Notes under the pieces: generated by a model
Seen by the model: only the letters and a program-made list of their open reading frames with translations
Database searches by the model: none
Told to the model about the DNA's origin: nothing
Assembly (NCBI GenBank): GCA_017654935.2
Contig: CM065711.1
Location: 30,861,618-30,925,617, forward strand
Direction: 5' to 3'
DNA: 64,000 bases
From: Phymorhynchus buccinoides
Lineage: Eukaryota > Mollusca > Gastropoda > Neogastropoda > Raphitomidae
Part shown: in pieces, positions 1 through 11,932 of the stretch
How the letters are laid out: each line of letters starts with the position of its first letter
Numbering within the stretch: the stretch's first letter is position 1
Program-made: the position numbers and the translations under genes

Positions 1-2522
1 GCAGTCCATCAAGGATTGTTCATCGTGCAGCAGTTATGTGGACATTAACGAATTACAATGTACTGCATAGTACAGCAAAATCATGGGACATACTGTGTGA
101 AACCCATCCACCCAACCAACACCAGGTGTTCCCTGTGCACACTGTACAGATGCGTGGCTCACATCAACTTGGGTGGATGTTCACCAAAACTCAACAGCAT
201 TTAACAGTTTGCTCCGCTGGTTTCATAACACATCAGTTTCTCTCACATGATTTTCGTGCTGTCTGTAGAAACGAGTTATCACATAAGTTTGATGCACCGT
301 TTAACATCAGCTCTGCATTTATTGATAGAAAAACATTGGCCCCCAAAATGGTAATGTTTGATTGTGATGATGATGGGACCACAACACTGCCTTTCACTCT
401 GGTCTGTGACTTTAGACACGACTGTCCAGATCACAGCGATGAATCCTTCTGTGAACATTCTCCACGTGGTGGCTTTGTGTGCGCCAATGGTCAGTGCATT
501 TCACACAGCCAACGCTGCAACGAGTATTCAGATTGCATGGACGACTCGGATGAAAAACAGTGCGGTGTTGTTCTTAGATTGTATCCCCAAAATAAGAAGA
601 TGCCAGCAGCTATAAAACATATGATGAATCTAGATGGGGCAGGATATTTCAGTCGGTGGTTGATGGAGTTAAACGAGTCTTGTCCACACTCTCATTACCA
701 TTGCACAGTGAAGGAGCTGAACTGTCTCCCTGTCTACACCAGGTGTAACGGACTGTCGGACTGTCTCTATGGCGAGGATGAAGACAACTGTTATGCAATG
801 ACGTGTACTGGTTTCTACTCGTGCCTGGACTCCACAGTCTGTGTGCACGAAGATCATCTGTGTGATGGCTGGGGTCAGTGTCCACAACGTGATGACGAAT
901 GGTCCTGTGACTCAGCCTGTCCCGAGGGTTGCCTGTGTGAAGGACATTCTTTCACATGCCCTGTTCCTATAAATGCCCAGCTCTTTACAGAGCTCAGATA
1001 TTTAGATGCTACAGGTTCTGCGATGACTGTCGCTGGTCTGGGACGCAGCTGGTATCTCATTGGTTTGAAACTTTCCTTCTGTTCTCTTGTCAACATTTCA
1101 GATGTGAGACTGTTCAACTTGCAGTTCATGGATCTTTCACACAATCAGATTCCATCAGTCAACATTTCTCTTTTCCTTTCCTTGCCAAATGTAAAGGTCC
1201 TCCGTTTGGCAAACAACCGTCTAGCATCTTTTACAAACATATCCTTGTGTTTTACCCATGATGCACTTAGCACTGTAGATATTTCAGTGAACAGGCTATC
1301 TTTTCTTGATAACGCTTCAACTGTATTTTTTGCTAATTTAATCCGTTTAAATATATCATTCACCGATATTGACACAGTCAAATCGACAGGACTTAAACAA
1401 TTACGGCGACTAAAAGAATTGGATATTCGAGGTAATCCTCTTCATAGCTTTCCATTGAACTTGCTAGGTAATTTGTCTCATTTAACTAAACTGTTTTCTT
1501 CCAATTTCAGATTGTGCTGCAAGGTGTTGTGGCATAAAGAAGCACGCACTGGAAGGTGTTCAGCCCCAGAGCCTGTGTTTTCTTCATGCCACAATTTGAT
1601 ACCAACACAGTTCTACAGAACCCTGTTCTGGGTCAATGCTGTCTCGGCCATTGTAGGAAACGTGATGTGCTTCATAGTGGCAATAAACATACAAAACATA
1701 TTTTGTGTGAATTTTTCTTTGCTGATTGCCAATGCACAGCTTGCTAATTTGTGTATGGGCATCCACTTGGTCATAATTACAATAGGTAATGAAATACACA
1801 GAGGACAGTTTATCCACTATGAACAGATGTGGATAGACAGCACTGCCTGTAAAATGGCTGGTGTACTTTTTAACGTGTCCAGTGAGGTGTCAGTTGTGGT
1901 GATCTTCTTCATTATGATTGACTTTATATTCATGGCCAATTTCCCTTACAGCATGCATATACTTACTAGATGCTTAGCTCTTTTCAGTGTGACCATATGG
2001 CTCGTTGTTTTCATATCATCTCTTAGCACTGCTTATACTGAGTTGTTAGACTGGACACCTTGTAAAACATCTGGATTGTGTCGACTTGGTTTGTTTGGTA
2101 TGTGTTTGTGGCAGGAAGGATTTGGTTGGTTTATAGGCGTTCTGGTATTTAACATATTATTGTGTCTCGTGACAACGGCTGGCCTTATCATTATCTGCAA
2201 GCGAACTAAGCAACACCACACTGTGACTGATTCCACCAAAAGATCTCTCTACTATTCATCCCAGGTGTTTGTGAAAGTCGCTGTCACAGACGTCCTGTGC
2301 TGGTTCTCCATGGGGCTTGCCAACACGATGACCTCAGGCAGCCACGGTCTGGGACATGTCCATGTTGTTTTGACTGTGTTCATGCTGCCTCTCAACTCTG
2401 CCCTCAACCCCTGTTTGTACCTGTGGACTGTGGCTACCCACCATCAGCAACAAGCACAGATGAACAGACTGCTGCACACGTTGAAGACACGGTTGGCTGG
2501 GAACAAGGGCAGGCACAAATAA
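1..2522 (+). CDS. GRL101-like receptor 1, copy A (5' truncated by window edge)
   Basis: C-terminal part of a multidomain class A GPCR of the mollusc GRL101 type. The frame is open from base 3; the first ATG (36) is internal, because copy B continues upstream in the same frame. Counting from that Met: end of a C-type-lectin-like domain (about 1-50), LDL-receptor class A repeats at 110-139, 149-176, 223-252 and 263-291 with the usual six-Cys and acidic SDE/DDE pattern, an LRRNT Cys cluster at 295-308, leucine-rich repeats to about 490, then seven hydrophobic segments (about 528-805). N571 replaces the TM2 Asp, and D629-F630-I631 replaces the DRF/DRY motif; NPCLY (791-795) is kept. I see about six substitutions against copy B over 2.5 kb, two of them changing an amino acid. 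Role: presumed cell-surface receptor; ligand unknown. Confidence 0.9.
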   Translation, partial: SPSRIVHRAAVMWTLTNYNVLHSTAKSWDILCETHPPNQHQVFPVHTVQMRGSHQLGWMFTKTQQHLTVCSAGFITHQFLSHDFRAVCRNELSHKFDAPFNISSAFIDRKTLAPKMVMFDCDDDGTTTLPFTLVCDFRHDCPDHSDESFCEHSPRGGFVCANGQCISHSQRCNEYSDCMDDSDEKQCGVVLRLYPQNKKMPAAIKHMMNLDGAGYFSRWLMELNESCPHSHYHCTVKELNCLPVYTRCNGLSDCLYGEDEDNCYAMTCTGFYSCLDSTVCVHEDHLCDGWGQCPQRDDEWSCDSACPEGCLCEGHSFTCPVPINAQLFTELRYLDATGSAMTVAGLGRSWYLIGLKLSFCSLVNISDVRLFNLQFMDLSHNQIPSVNISLFLSLPNVKVLRLANNRLASFTNISLCFTHDALSTVDISVNRLSFLDNASTVFFANLIRLNISFTDIDTVKSTGLKQLRRLKELDIRGNPLHSFPLNLLGNLSHLTKLFSSNFRLCCKVLWHKEARTGRCSAPEPVFSSCHNLIPTQFYRTLFWVNAVSAIVGNVMCFIVAINIQNIFCVNFSLLIANAQLANLCMGIHLVIITIGNEIHRGQFIHYEQMWIDSTACKMAGVLFNVSSEVSVVVIFFIMIDFIFMANFPYSMHILTRCLALFSVTIWLVVFISSLSTAYTELLDWTPCKTSGLCRLGLFGMCLWQEGFGWFIGVLVFNILLCLVTTAGLIIICKRTKQHHTVTDSTKRSLYYSSQVFVKVAVTDVLCWFSMGLANTMTSGSHGLGHVHVVLTVFMLPLNSALNPCLYLWTVATHHQQQAQMNRLLHTLKTRLAGNKGRHK

Positions 2523-2523
2523 A
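2518..2523 (+). other. AATAAA overlapping the receptor 1 stop codon
   Basis: The TAA stop (2520-2522) lies inside a perfect AATAAA hexamer, repeated in copy B at 36552-36557. Use as the poly(A) signal would place the 3' end in or just before the adjacent CT tract. A second AATAAA lies near 3029. Confidence 0.35.
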
Positions 2524-2545
2524 TTATCTGAGGAATGTGTTACCC

Positions 2546-3370
<825 letters not shown>

Positions 3371-6300
3371 AAAGGATTGAAATCGAACCAATCAGAAACT
3401 GACACCTCAGCTGTGATGACGTCAGCCTCATCTGGATACGTCACATTGAGGGGGAACGAAGGTTTGTTGGGAGGGCGGGTAAGGCGTGTGCCTGTGCCTG
3501 AGGGGCACGTGGTCATGATCAGCTTGCGTTTGTTTAGCGTTGAAAACTGTTGCGATGAAGGCAGGGTTAGAATTCTTGTCAGCAATAACATTCAGGATTT
3601 GACAGCCGTAGATGCAAAGCGTTCGAAGAAATACATCAGAGCCCAGCTCATAAAAACTGAAGAGGTTTTCTTTGAAGGAGATTCACACTGCTCTGCAGCA
3701 GTTCCAAAGTGCTATGACTTTTTCTTCTCCTTCCACCCTGAACGCCAGGCACCGGCAGAACTCGGTGATGGTTTTTTCAACTGTTCCACAGACAATTACC
3801 TCAGCTTCAAACATCACATGAACTGTAACTTGAGGACTGAGTGTGAAGGTGGACAGGACGAGACAGAACTCTGTCCCTACAGTAGTGCTGAGTGTCCAGG
3901 TATGGTGTCACTGTGTCACCGGTGTTATAAGCATGACACTATTGAAGGCTTCAGAAGAATGGCTGCTCTGGACAACTCTTACAGCATCAAGTATCAAATA
4001 GTTTATGTCTCCACCTATGGATATGTGAAGCATAAAATTTCTTATGGAAAACTAAGAGGATTTTGTCAGTACAAAGGAGGGAACATAGGAATGCCTAAAT
4101 GTAATCATGCCTGGTTCTATGACTTTCATAAATTCACAAAACCATATGTGTATGCTACTAATACGGTTGTTGTTGGTCTGACTGTAGGAAATGTTTCTGT
4201 GCCAAAATTGTACAGAACCGCTATAATCAGCGAAGACAGAACGGTTCTTTACCACACCCTGCAGTTTGAGTTTGAAGAAGAAAAGGCATACAGAACAAAT
4301 CTTGGCCTACATAATTGCCTCACATATTCAAATACAAAATTCAAAATTCAGCCTATGAGCATATTGTGGCCTGAACAAAAAGCAATATTGTGTGAGTACA
4401 ACCAGAACCAGATAGGGAGTTATCTCAGTATAGTCATCAAACCATTCAGTTGTGCACAATGTCTGTACCCAGAATCTGTCGTAGCTTGTCCAGCTGGTCA
4501 CGTGACTCACTCCTTCCTTCTGTGCGGTTCCTCTACAGACAGTGTGTGCAGTCAGGGACAGGTGTCAGCCTGCAGCTTTCCTCCCACCTCAGAAATGTCC
4601 GAAAGATGGACTTCAGCACACCAGGGAGTCCCCCCTGTCCACTTGTTTCACTGTGAGAATGGTCAGCAAACATTGTCTTTCACTTTAGTCTGTGATTTCA
4701 TTCAGGACTGCCAGGGTGGGAGCGATGAGAGTTTTTGCGTGCATCCCCCCTGTGTCCGATCTTTCACCTGCAGCAATGGTCAGTGTGTGCCCTACGACAA
4801 TGTGTATGACCGAGTGCCGCACTGCTACGACGAGTCCAATGAACAAACGGAAAAGATTCACAGAGAAGAGCGACTAAGCATACCATATTTCCCTTCTCCA
4901 ACTCTGGTGAGCTTTGATGGAAACAGTATGTTTGTTTCAACCCCAATGAAGATCAATGAGTCATGTCCTGATTCCCACTACCGTTGTCCTGGTAAGCTGA
5001 ATGACTGCTTACCAGTGTATACACGGTGCAACGGGATGTACGACTGCGTAGGTCACGAGGATGAAGAAGGCTGTGAGCAGATGATGTGTCCTGGGTTTTT
5101 CCGATGCAGAAGGTCCATACTGTGTGTGCATGGAGATCACCTGTGTGATGGCTGGCCTCACTGCCCACTGCGTGATGACGAGTTGTCCTGTGGAGGGACG
5201 TGTCCTGAGCAGTGTGTGTGTCAGGGCCACACTTTTGTGTGTTCTGGTCACTTCGCTGGTGATGGTATCCCTGCTCTACGTTATCTGGATGCCACAGGGT
5301 CTGGAACAACTTTCACCAATGTCAGAAACAACAAATATCTGGTTGTGCTGATCCTTGCCCAGTGTTCACTGTCTGTCCTGCCCTTCATGGAATATTCCAG
5401 CCTGAAGTCACTTGACCTGTCCAGCAACAAACTACAGCGTGTCAACTTGGCTCATTTTGCAGCTCTGGGCAATCTACAATGGGTATCTGTATCCGACAAC
5501 CCTATCACGTTGGTCTATACTGATGCAGCATTCACTGCGCAGCAAACTGAACTGAAGACACTGGATCTGTCACGCACATTGTTGACAACACTGGACTCCG
5601 AAGTTCTGTCCACGTTCAAGGCTTTATTAGAACTGAATCTGACTAGCACTACCATTCACACTGTAAGTCCTCACGGATTTCACTCAACACCTAAACTCAA
5701 AAAACTGTACCTGGATGGTAGTCCTTTGAAAACATTCCCACCGGATGTGCTGAAACACCTTTCCAGTCTGCAGACTGTGACCACAGACAACTATAAACTA
5801 TGCTGCAGTGAGCTGCTTCCAAACACTGTTGACAGAGTGGACTGCATCTCAGCAACAGACGGAATTTCGTCATGCGAAGATTTGCTGCTTTCAGAAATGT
5901 ACCGTGTGTTTCTCTGGCTCATCGGCTGTCTGTCAATCACTGGCAATGCTTTCTGCTTTCTAACGCGTCTGTGTGTGAAGAAGATGAGCTCTGCCAGTGG
6001 ATTCAGTGTGTTTGTCACGAACCTGACTGTGGCTGATTTTCTGATGGGGGCCTACATCACTATCATTGGAACTGCTGATGAAATGTTCCGGGGCAGGTAT
6101 CTGTTCCACGATGATACCTGGATGAGCAGCGCAGCGTGTAAACTGGCTGGAGTTCTATCCATGGTGTCCAGTGAAGTGTCAGCTCTGACCATCTGGTTTG
6201 TCACCCTGGACCGTTTCATTGTGCTCCGCTTTCCGTTCAGCACTCGGCGATTCCAAAGGAAATCAGCGGCAGCTGCATGTGTGGTGACCTGGCTGTGTGG

Positions 6301-6820
6301 AATGGTTCTGGCTGTGATTCCCCTGCTTCCACTGACTTCACACTGGGAGTTTTACGGCCAGACAGGCATCTGTATTCCTCTGCCAGTAACCACACGAGAC
6401 TTCAAAGGAAAGGCATATTCCTTTGGTGTCCTGATTGTTCTAAATTTCATTCTTCTTTTGATGATATCAGCAGGCCAATCTCTCATCTACCTGTCCATAA
6501 AAAGAAACGCCCTGACAACCAACACAGGTAAGCGAGCACGAGACACCACCATAGCCCAGAGACTGATCACCGTTGCCATGACAGATTTCATGTGCTGGTT
6601 TCCCATTGGACTGTGTGGATTTCTGGCACTGGCTGACGTCACAATCACCATGGAGATCACTGTGGCCCTGGCTATTTTCATTCTGCCGTTGAACTCCTCC
6701 CTGAATCCATTCCTGTACACATTCAACACCCTGGCTGAAAAGCGCAGACAGTCCAACGAGGCCAAGATTTTAACCTGGTTGGAGTCTCATGTAGATAAAG
6801 TTGATACAGATCATTTGTAA
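3371..6820 (+). CDS. GRL101-like receptor 2, copy A (intact main exon)
   Basis: Multidomain class A GPCR, 1147 codons counted from a TTG at 3377. There is no upstream ATG or signal peptide, and a pyrimidine-rich tract plus AG ends at 3370, so this is probably the large last exon with the signal peptide encoded upstream. Order: CUB-like region (about 15-130), a Cys-rich LDLa-like stretch (about 140-170), C-type-lectin-like domain (about 175-340), LDLa repeats at 426-454, about 460-490 (degenerate), 535-567 and 574-605, LRRNT (from 609), leucine-rich repeats (about 625-810), and a 7TM core (about 841-1115). Canonical residues are present: D887 in TM2 (NLxxAD), D945-R946-F947, and NPFLY at 1110-1114. 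A G-protein-coupling receptor is therefore plausible. It lies 0.85 kb downstream of receptor 1 on the same strand. Confidence 0.9.
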   Translation, partial: KGLKSNQSETDTSAVMTSASSGYVTLRGNEGLLGGRVRRVPVPEGHVVMISLRLFSVENCCDEGRVRILVSNNIQDLTAVDAKRSKKYIRAQLIKTEEVFFEGDSHCSAAVPKCYDFFFSFHPERQAPAELGDGFFNCSTDNYLSFKHHMNCNLRTECEGGQDETELCPYSSAECPGMVSLCHRCYKHDTIEGFRRMAALDNSYSIKYQIVYVSTYGYVKHKISYGKLRGFCQYKGGNIGMPKCNHAWFYDFHKFTKPYVYATNTVVVGLTVGNVSVPKLYRTAIISEDRTVLYHTLQFEFEEEKAYRTNLGLHNCLTYSNTKFKIQPMSILWPEQKAILCEYNQNQIGSYLSIVIKPFSCAQCLYPESVVACPAGHVTHSFLLCGSSTDSVCSQGQVSACSFPPTSEMSERWTSAHQGVPPVHLFHCENGQQTLSFTLVCDFIQDCQGGSDESFCVHPPCVRSFTCSNGQCVPYDNVYDRVPHCYDESNEQTEKIHREERLSIPYFPSPTLVSFDGNSMFVSTPMKINESCPDSHYRCPGKLNDCLPVYTRCNGMYDCVGHEDEEGCEQMMCPGFFRCRRSILCVHGDHLCDGWPHCPLRDDELSCGGTCPEQCVCQGHTFVCSGHFAGDGIPALRYLDATGSGTTFTNVRNNKYLVVLILAQCSLSVLPFMEYSSLKSLDLSSNKLQRVNLAHFAALGNLQWVSVSDNPITLVYTDAAFTAQQTELKTLDLSRTLLTTLDSEVLSTFKALLELNLTSTTIHTVSPHGFHSTPKLKKLYLDGSPLKTFPPDVLKHLSSLQTVTTDNYKLCCSELLPNTVDRVDCISATDGISSCEDLLLSEMYRVFLWLIGCLSITGNAFCFLTRLCVKKMSSASGFSVFVTNLTVADFLMGAYITIIGTADEMFRGRYLFHDDTWMSSAACKLAGVLSMVSSEVSALTIWFVTLDRFIVLRFPFSTRRFQRKSAAAACVVTWLCGMVLAVIPLLPLTSHWEFYGQTGICIPLPVTTRDFKGKAYSFGVLIVLNFILLLMISAGQSLIYLSIKRNALTTNTGKRARDTTIAQRLITVAMTDFMCWFPIGLCGFLALADVTITMEITVALAIFILPLNSSLNPFLYTFNTLAEKRRQSNEAKILTWLESHVDKVDTDHL

Positions 6821-6848
6821 TAGAAGATGGGGGAAGTGCTTAGAATGA

Positions 6849-6854
6849 AATAAA
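6849..6854 (+). other. Poly(A) signal AATAAA for receptor 2, copy A
   Basis: Perfect AATAAA 29 bases after the stop codon, conserved in block B at 40979-40984. Confidence 0.6.
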
Positions 6855-7049
6855 ACGAAATGCTACGAAAAAATAAACTACAAAAAAGCAAGAAAAAATG
6901 TAATATTATTTATTGACAATCTTATTTTCTTTCTTCACCACTAAAAATTAGAAGATGATTACATAATTGGAGTCCACCCCCCCCCCTTCCCATATGTATG
7001 TGTTCGTTTGTCCGTCCCTAAGGACGATGACCATGCTTCAACAGCTCGT

Positions 7050-8795
7050 CCTTGTGGAAATCTAGGATGCTGGATGAGTTCGCATATGGCTAGTGAGGCC
7101 AATGCGAGCCAGGAAGGATCTCTGACAGTGAGGACAGGAGAAAGAGTTGGGGGGATCAGTCAGGGTGCAGAGCTAGTGAGGCTAAAGCGAGTCAGGAAGG
7201 ATCTCTGACAGTGAGGACAGTTGGGGGGAAGTCGGGGATGCAGAGCTAGCCAGGAAGGATCTCTGACAGTGAGGACAGGAGAAAGAGTTGGGGGGATCAG
7301 TCGGGGATGCAGAGCTAGTGAGGTCAAAGCGAGTCAGGAAGGATCTCTGACAGTGAGGACAGGAGAAAAGAGTTGGGGGGATCTGTCGGGGATGCCGAGC
7401 TAGTGAGGTCAAAGCGAGTCAGGAAGGATCTCTGACAGTGAGGACAGGAGAAAGAGTTGGGGGGATCTGTCGGGGATGCAGAGCTGCGACTGTTTAGGTG
7501 GATCTTGCGTGCCTCACGCTTTGCCTGAGATGTCTCGATACGGTGCGCTTCGAAGTTGGTGGCTCCCTTTGTTACTGCACCACGCCATGCTGGTCTGTTA
7601 TGTGCAAGGGTTTCCCATGAGGAGACATTGATGTTGAAGTTCTTTAGGGACACTTTGAGGGTGTCTCTAAATCTCAACTTTGGTCTACCAAGACTCTGTT
7701 CACCAGTCTTCAGTTCTCCATAGAAGACACGTTTTGGTAGTCGATTGTCAGACATTCTGACGACATGCCCAGCCCAGCGTAGTTGTGACTTGTGGAGTAG
7801 TGTGAAGATACTAGGCATGTCCGTCCGCTCAAGAATCTCGGTGTCAGGGATTTTGTCCTGCCATTTCACTCTCAAGATCCTGTGGAGATCATGCATACAG
7901 CAGAGTGGTGAGGACAATGGCTCTGTATACTTTCAGTTTGGTTGAGAGGCTCACTCCTTCACGATCCCAAACCGATGCATTCTCAAAGTCTGTCGAAGGC
8001 AGAGCTTGCCTTTGCGATTCTAGCATCTGTTTCATCATCAATGTTTACACTGCGAGATAGCGTGCTGCTCAGATAGGTGAACTTGTCCACCGCCGCCAGT
8101 GTCTGACCATTCACTGTCACTGTGGGTTCCTTAGTCCATGGAGCACTGCATGTCTTCTTGATTTCCAGCATTGAGGGCACAGTCATCAGCAAGCATGAGT
8201 TATCTCAGCCTGTCAACCTGGACCTTGGTCTTTGCCTGGAGGCGTTGTACGTTGAACAGCTTCCCATCCATTCTGTATCTGATGTCAATGCCAGGGTCGT
8301 CTACTTGAAAGGCATGTGTCAGCATCGATGTGAACATCATGCTGAACAGTGTTGGAGCAAGCACACAGCCTTGTTTCACTCCACTGGTGACAGTAAATGG
8401 AGCGGATGGCTCTCCATCATTGAGGACTTGGGCTTGCATGCTATCACGGAAGTGGCGGACTGTCTGGATGCATTTTGGTGGGCAGCCAAACTTGCTGATT
8501 ATCTTCCACAATCCTTCACGACTGATTGTTTCAAATGCTTCCGTGAGGTCGACGAAAGTGGTGTTGAGGTCGACGGTTTGTTCTGGACACTTCTCCCGCA
8601 GCTGGCGTGCAGCAAACACCATGTCTATTGTTCCTCGTTCCTTTTAATAGCCACACTGGCTCTCTGGCAAGAGGTCTTGTTCAAGGTGTTTTATTAGCTG
8701 ATTAAGCAGGGCAAGGACTTTTACAGCAATGCTCAAGAGCGAGATGCCCCTGTGGTTTTCACACACCTGTTTGTTGCCCTCCCTCTTCCATATGT
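7050..8795 (-). mobile_element. Dead 5'-truncated LINE with C-terminal C2H2 zinc finger, copy A
   Basis: On the minus strand, broken frames from about 8770 down to 7050 read as reverse transcriptase and C-terminus of a LINE family common in aquatic animals. Recognisable pieces are ENHRGISLLS (about 8730), LLPESQCGY, a VDLTEAF block, SGVKQGCVLAPTLF, an LADDCALNAG block (YADD equivalent), FTYLxSTLSRSV, WQDKIPDTEIL, LRWAGHVVRM and GRPKLRFRDTLK. It ends in a C2H2 finger whose only complete version (CPHC...HMRTH) is the last unit near 7060-7110. Stops, internal deletions after the ADD block and after the TLLYA-equivalent, and a missing endonuclease show it is inactive. Block B shares the main deletions, so the element died before the duplication. 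Confidence 0.85.
7080..7490 (-). repeat. 84-bp tandem repeat derived from the LINE zinc finger, copy A
   Basis: Five units anchored on GGATCTCTGACAGTGAGG near 7104, 7199, 7257, 7340 and 7427. One unit is shortened to about 58 bp. In the LINE frame each internal unit encodes the CPHC half of a C2H2 finger, but the two His are replaced by a Ser/Ala/Pro-rich linker; only the terminal unit keeps both His. Confidence 0.85.
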
Positions 8796-8805
8796 ACACA
8801 CACAC

Positions 8806-8881
<76 letters not shown>

Positions 8882-8893
8882 ACACACACACAT
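8796..8893. repeat. (CA)n microsatellite, copy A
   Basis: Imperfect CA dinucleotide tract replacing the 5' part of the truncated LINE. Confidence 0.95.
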
Positions 8894-9084
8894 TTACACC
8901 CCACCTCATATATGCGCATAAAATCTACACAGTCACTCACCCACCCACTATTCAAGCCACAATCACGCATATATTCAGCCCACAATCTCCCACCCCCTAC
9001 CCCGCATATCCCCTCTTCCACATACAGCATCACCCATTCTTCCCCTTTTCAAGATCCTTGTTATCAAGGAAGACTATTAATATA
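8894..9084. other. Unassigned C/A-rich spacer
   Basis: Low-complexity C/A-rich DNA between the CA tract and the Penelope fragment, conserved in block B (43054-43244). No gene seen. Confidence 0.5.
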
Positions 9085-10430
9085 TACTATTATACGTGTT
9101 TCCCTTCCACAGAGACAAAAACAGGTTTACTCACACGAATATTTATCCCACACTCCGTGGGCTTCTTCAGCATTCTGTTAGAAGAAAGATTTGCTTGTGG
9201 TGAGTATATTTCACTTGCATTTGTTTGTTCACAGGTAGGATGAATTGACAGTCTGTGTAGGCTACCAATAGTAGAATTGCTGACTGGTGGTAAGTCAATA
9301 CCAAGATCTCTCTTGAAACTTTGTTTTGTCAGCCTAATGTTGATGCCTTCTTTATTGTCCTTTTTGACAGGATGCAGTTCTGTTTCAACGATGCTGGAGA
9401 GGGTTAAATCAAGAGAATGGCCACATTCAGTGAGGTGGGGGTAGAAGGCAGAGTCCTTTCTTGTTTGATGTGCCTTGAACCTGTTTATGAAGGTCCTTTC
9501 AGCTTCCCCAATGTAATCTTCACTACAATCAGACCACTGAATGTGGTAGACTGCTCCACAACACTTTGCTTTTGCCAGTTTTGTCTTTGACACGGACAAG
9601 TTGGTTTCTCAAGGAATTAGCAGGTTTGTGGAAAATCCTTACTCTGTGTCGCTTGAAGGACCGAGCAAGTCTCCCAAATACACCTTTCACGAAAGGAATA
9701 CCTACTGAGAGTTCGTCTGCTGATGGCTTGTATCTACCGGCTTAGGGGCATTAAAATCCATTAGGGGTATCCATTTTACTGGAGGGCATTTCTGACATGG
9801 TTTTGTTCAGATTTATTGTCTGCCGCCTTTGTCGGTATGACATAAGTCCGATGGAGCAGGGTTCGAACCACAGATTGTTTATGTTCCAGGGGCGATGTGA
9901 ATCAAAACTCAGATATTGATCTGTATGGATGGAACAGGGTTCGTACCACAAATTTGTTATATACCAGGGGGTGATGTGAGTAAAAATTCAGATACTGATC
10001 TGTGTGGGTGGCCTTCCTGTAAACTGCAGCTGTTATGATACCGTCAGCTTTTCTCTTCAGTAGGTTTTCCAGAAATGTAATGTTGCCCTCCTTTCCTTCT
10101 CTACTTCACAGGTGTTAGAATCAATGGAGTTGATGTGGGGATAGATATGTAGGTGAAGACAGTGTTCCTTTGTACAGTTGATGATTCCTCTCCCTTGTGT
10201 TTGCCTTGTGTGTCATTCCCTAGCTTGGTTGGTGGTTGGGGGTAGTGAAAAGAGAAGAAACAGTTCTGAGACCAGAGAAACGTGAAGGAAAACAGCACGT
10301 TGATGACAGTGCGCCTAAAGATCGAATGGTGATTATGTTATTATGCAGGCATTTGAGGAAAATGTGATCATGGATCAGCGCTGGTAGCGTGCAAGTGTTG
10401 CCCTGGCGGTACTGAGTTGACACAGTACTG
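9085..10430 (-). mobile_element. Penelope-like element fragment with GIY-YIG domain, copy A
   Basis: Minus-strand frames read, in order from about 10420 to 9090: remnants of the RT C-terminus (HINSIDSNT, NITFLENLLKR, a [12 protein letters not shown] block), a connector (GRLARSFKRH, PANSLRNQLVRVKD), and a GIY-YIG endonuclease (GAVYHIQWSDCSEDYIGEAERT...FKAHQ...HLTECGHS). This RT-to-GIY-YIG order is diagnostic of endonuclease-bearing Penelope-like elements. The longest intact piece is 9090-9599 (169 codons); upstream the frame is broken by stops and a duplicated 78-bp segment (about 9847-10003). A CTGAAGA-plus-hairpin motif at 9147-9170 sits at the 3' end. Confidence 0.85.
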
Positions 10431-10599
10431 AAGTGATGATACTAATGTGCAGCAAATATACTTGCAGTATTGGTGTGTGCTTCAAAACAGCGTAACCTCA
10501 GAATGTTGGCATGTTTTTGTTGACGTCCATCCCAACTCCTTCTTCTGAATAGAAGTGGGAGTTCAACACTAGCGATTAAAGTCATGTTCTGATAATTCT

Positions 10600-11312
10600 G
10601 ATCGACATATTAATGTTGTTAACGTTTTGATGATTCTCATAGTCATGTGGTGTTCGTGGTTGGGTGATTGTGTTCAGCAAATGTTAGTGTTTTGATGATT
10701 CTGATCGGCATAATGTTGTTAGTGGTTTGATGATTCTGATTGGCATAATGTTGTTAGTGTTTTGATGATGCTGATCGGCATAATGTTGTTAGTGTTTTGA
10801 TGATTCTGATCGGCATAATGTTGTTAGTGTTTTAGTGTTTTGATGATTCTGATCAGCAAATGTTAGTGTTTTGATGATTCTGACCGACATATGTTGTTAG
10901 TGGTTTGATGATTCTGATCGGCATATGTTGTTAGTGGTTTGGTGATTCTGATCGGCATATGTTGTTAGTGGTTTGGTGATTCTGATCAGCATATGTTGTT
11001 AGTGGTTTGATGATTCTGATCAGCATAATTGTTAGTGGTTTGGTGATTCTGATCGGCATAATGTTGTTAGTGTTTTGATGATTCTGATCAGCAAATGTTA
11101 GTGTTTTGATGATTCTGATCGGCATATGTTGTTAGTGTTTTGATTATTCTGATCAGCAAATGTTAGTGTTTTGATGATTCTGATTGGCATATGTTGTTAG
11201 TGTTTTGATTATTCTGATCAGCAAATGTTAGTGTTTTGATGTGATCGGCATATGTTGTTCGTGGTTTGATGATTCTGATCAGCAAATGTTAGTGTTTTGA
11301 TGATTCTGATCG
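10600..11312. repeat. Minisatellite, 31-35-bp units, copy A
   Basis: Head-to-tail units of two related lengths: about 35 bp (GTTGTTAGTGTTTTGATGAT followed by TCTGATCGGCATA) and about 31 bp (GTTAGTGTTTTGATGATTCT followed by GATCAGCAA). I count roughly 18-20 units here, similar in B and about 7 in C. Confidence 0.9.
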
Positions 11313-11932
11313 GCCGATGTTTTGTTCCAGTAACTTGTGCTTCAATGTACTATTGGGGAAAAAAAGTAGTTTTGAAACAATGAAAATGGTCGTGTTGTAC
11401 ATCTGTTTTCCTCATTGGGTTAGTGTTTTGTCTGCCACGCTGAGCCCTTGCTTCTGTCTTGTGGTGTGTTTTGTTTGTGTAACCTTCTTCACTATGTCTT
11501 GTGTTTGCATTTGCAGTGCCTGGACTGAATAAGCCTGTTGTGTATCCGAGCTGAAAACCCCCAAAAACAAACCTGTTAAAGTAACGTTGTTAAAACAATG
11601 TTATTATGACAAGAATCATAGTATTGGAGCCAACCACCTTCCACACATTCACACACACAAAACGGAGCACATGTCACCATACTAACTGGTTGAATCACAT
11701 CCTAGCTTCGTCTCAACGTCTCAAACTGGCCAATGAGTTGTGTGATGACTTAACTGAACACTCCGGTTGTTGACAGTTTGGAACGTTATTCACAACAGTC
11801 ATCAGCAGCAATACAACCGATGACGATGGAGGACACATTGACGTACTTGCTCTTTTATCACTATACCTTTCACTATACCTTTGGCATTAGTTTTGTATTT
11901 GTTTTTTGGTACATTGTAGTCACAAAGACTTA
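11313..11932. other. Unassigned conserved segment, copy A
   Basis: Conserved in all three blocks, with no convincing ORF. It contains a TTTGCAG-TGCCTGG acceptor-like site followed closely by an AATAAG/AATAAA hexamer near 11515-11535, and a CA-rich stretch. It may be the 3' part of an unrecognised repeat or exon. Confidence 0.4.

Noticed and set aside
4953..5309. 118-codon minus-strand frame inside receptor 2
   Set aside because: Antisense shadow of the Cys-rich LDLa region, with Thr/His-rich random composition and no conserved features.
8122..8697. 191-codon plus-strand frame (and 42271-42846)
   Set aside because: Antisense to the minus-strand LINE reverse transcriptase, whose motifs are unmistakable.
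8644..9243. Long frames of alternating His-Thr or Cys-Val
   Set aside because: They are translations of CA/GT microsatellites (also 42793-43368, 48345-48758, 54662-54964, 61067-61397, 61788-62210, 62808-63253), not genes.
10931..11125. 64-codon minus-strand frame with repeated DQNHQ
   Set aside because: Translation of the minisatellite; no independent evidence of coding.
10600..11312. CRISPR-like array of ~31-35-bp units
   Set aside because: Units are contiguous without unique spacers and the context is a eukaryotic repeat landscape; it is a minisatellite.
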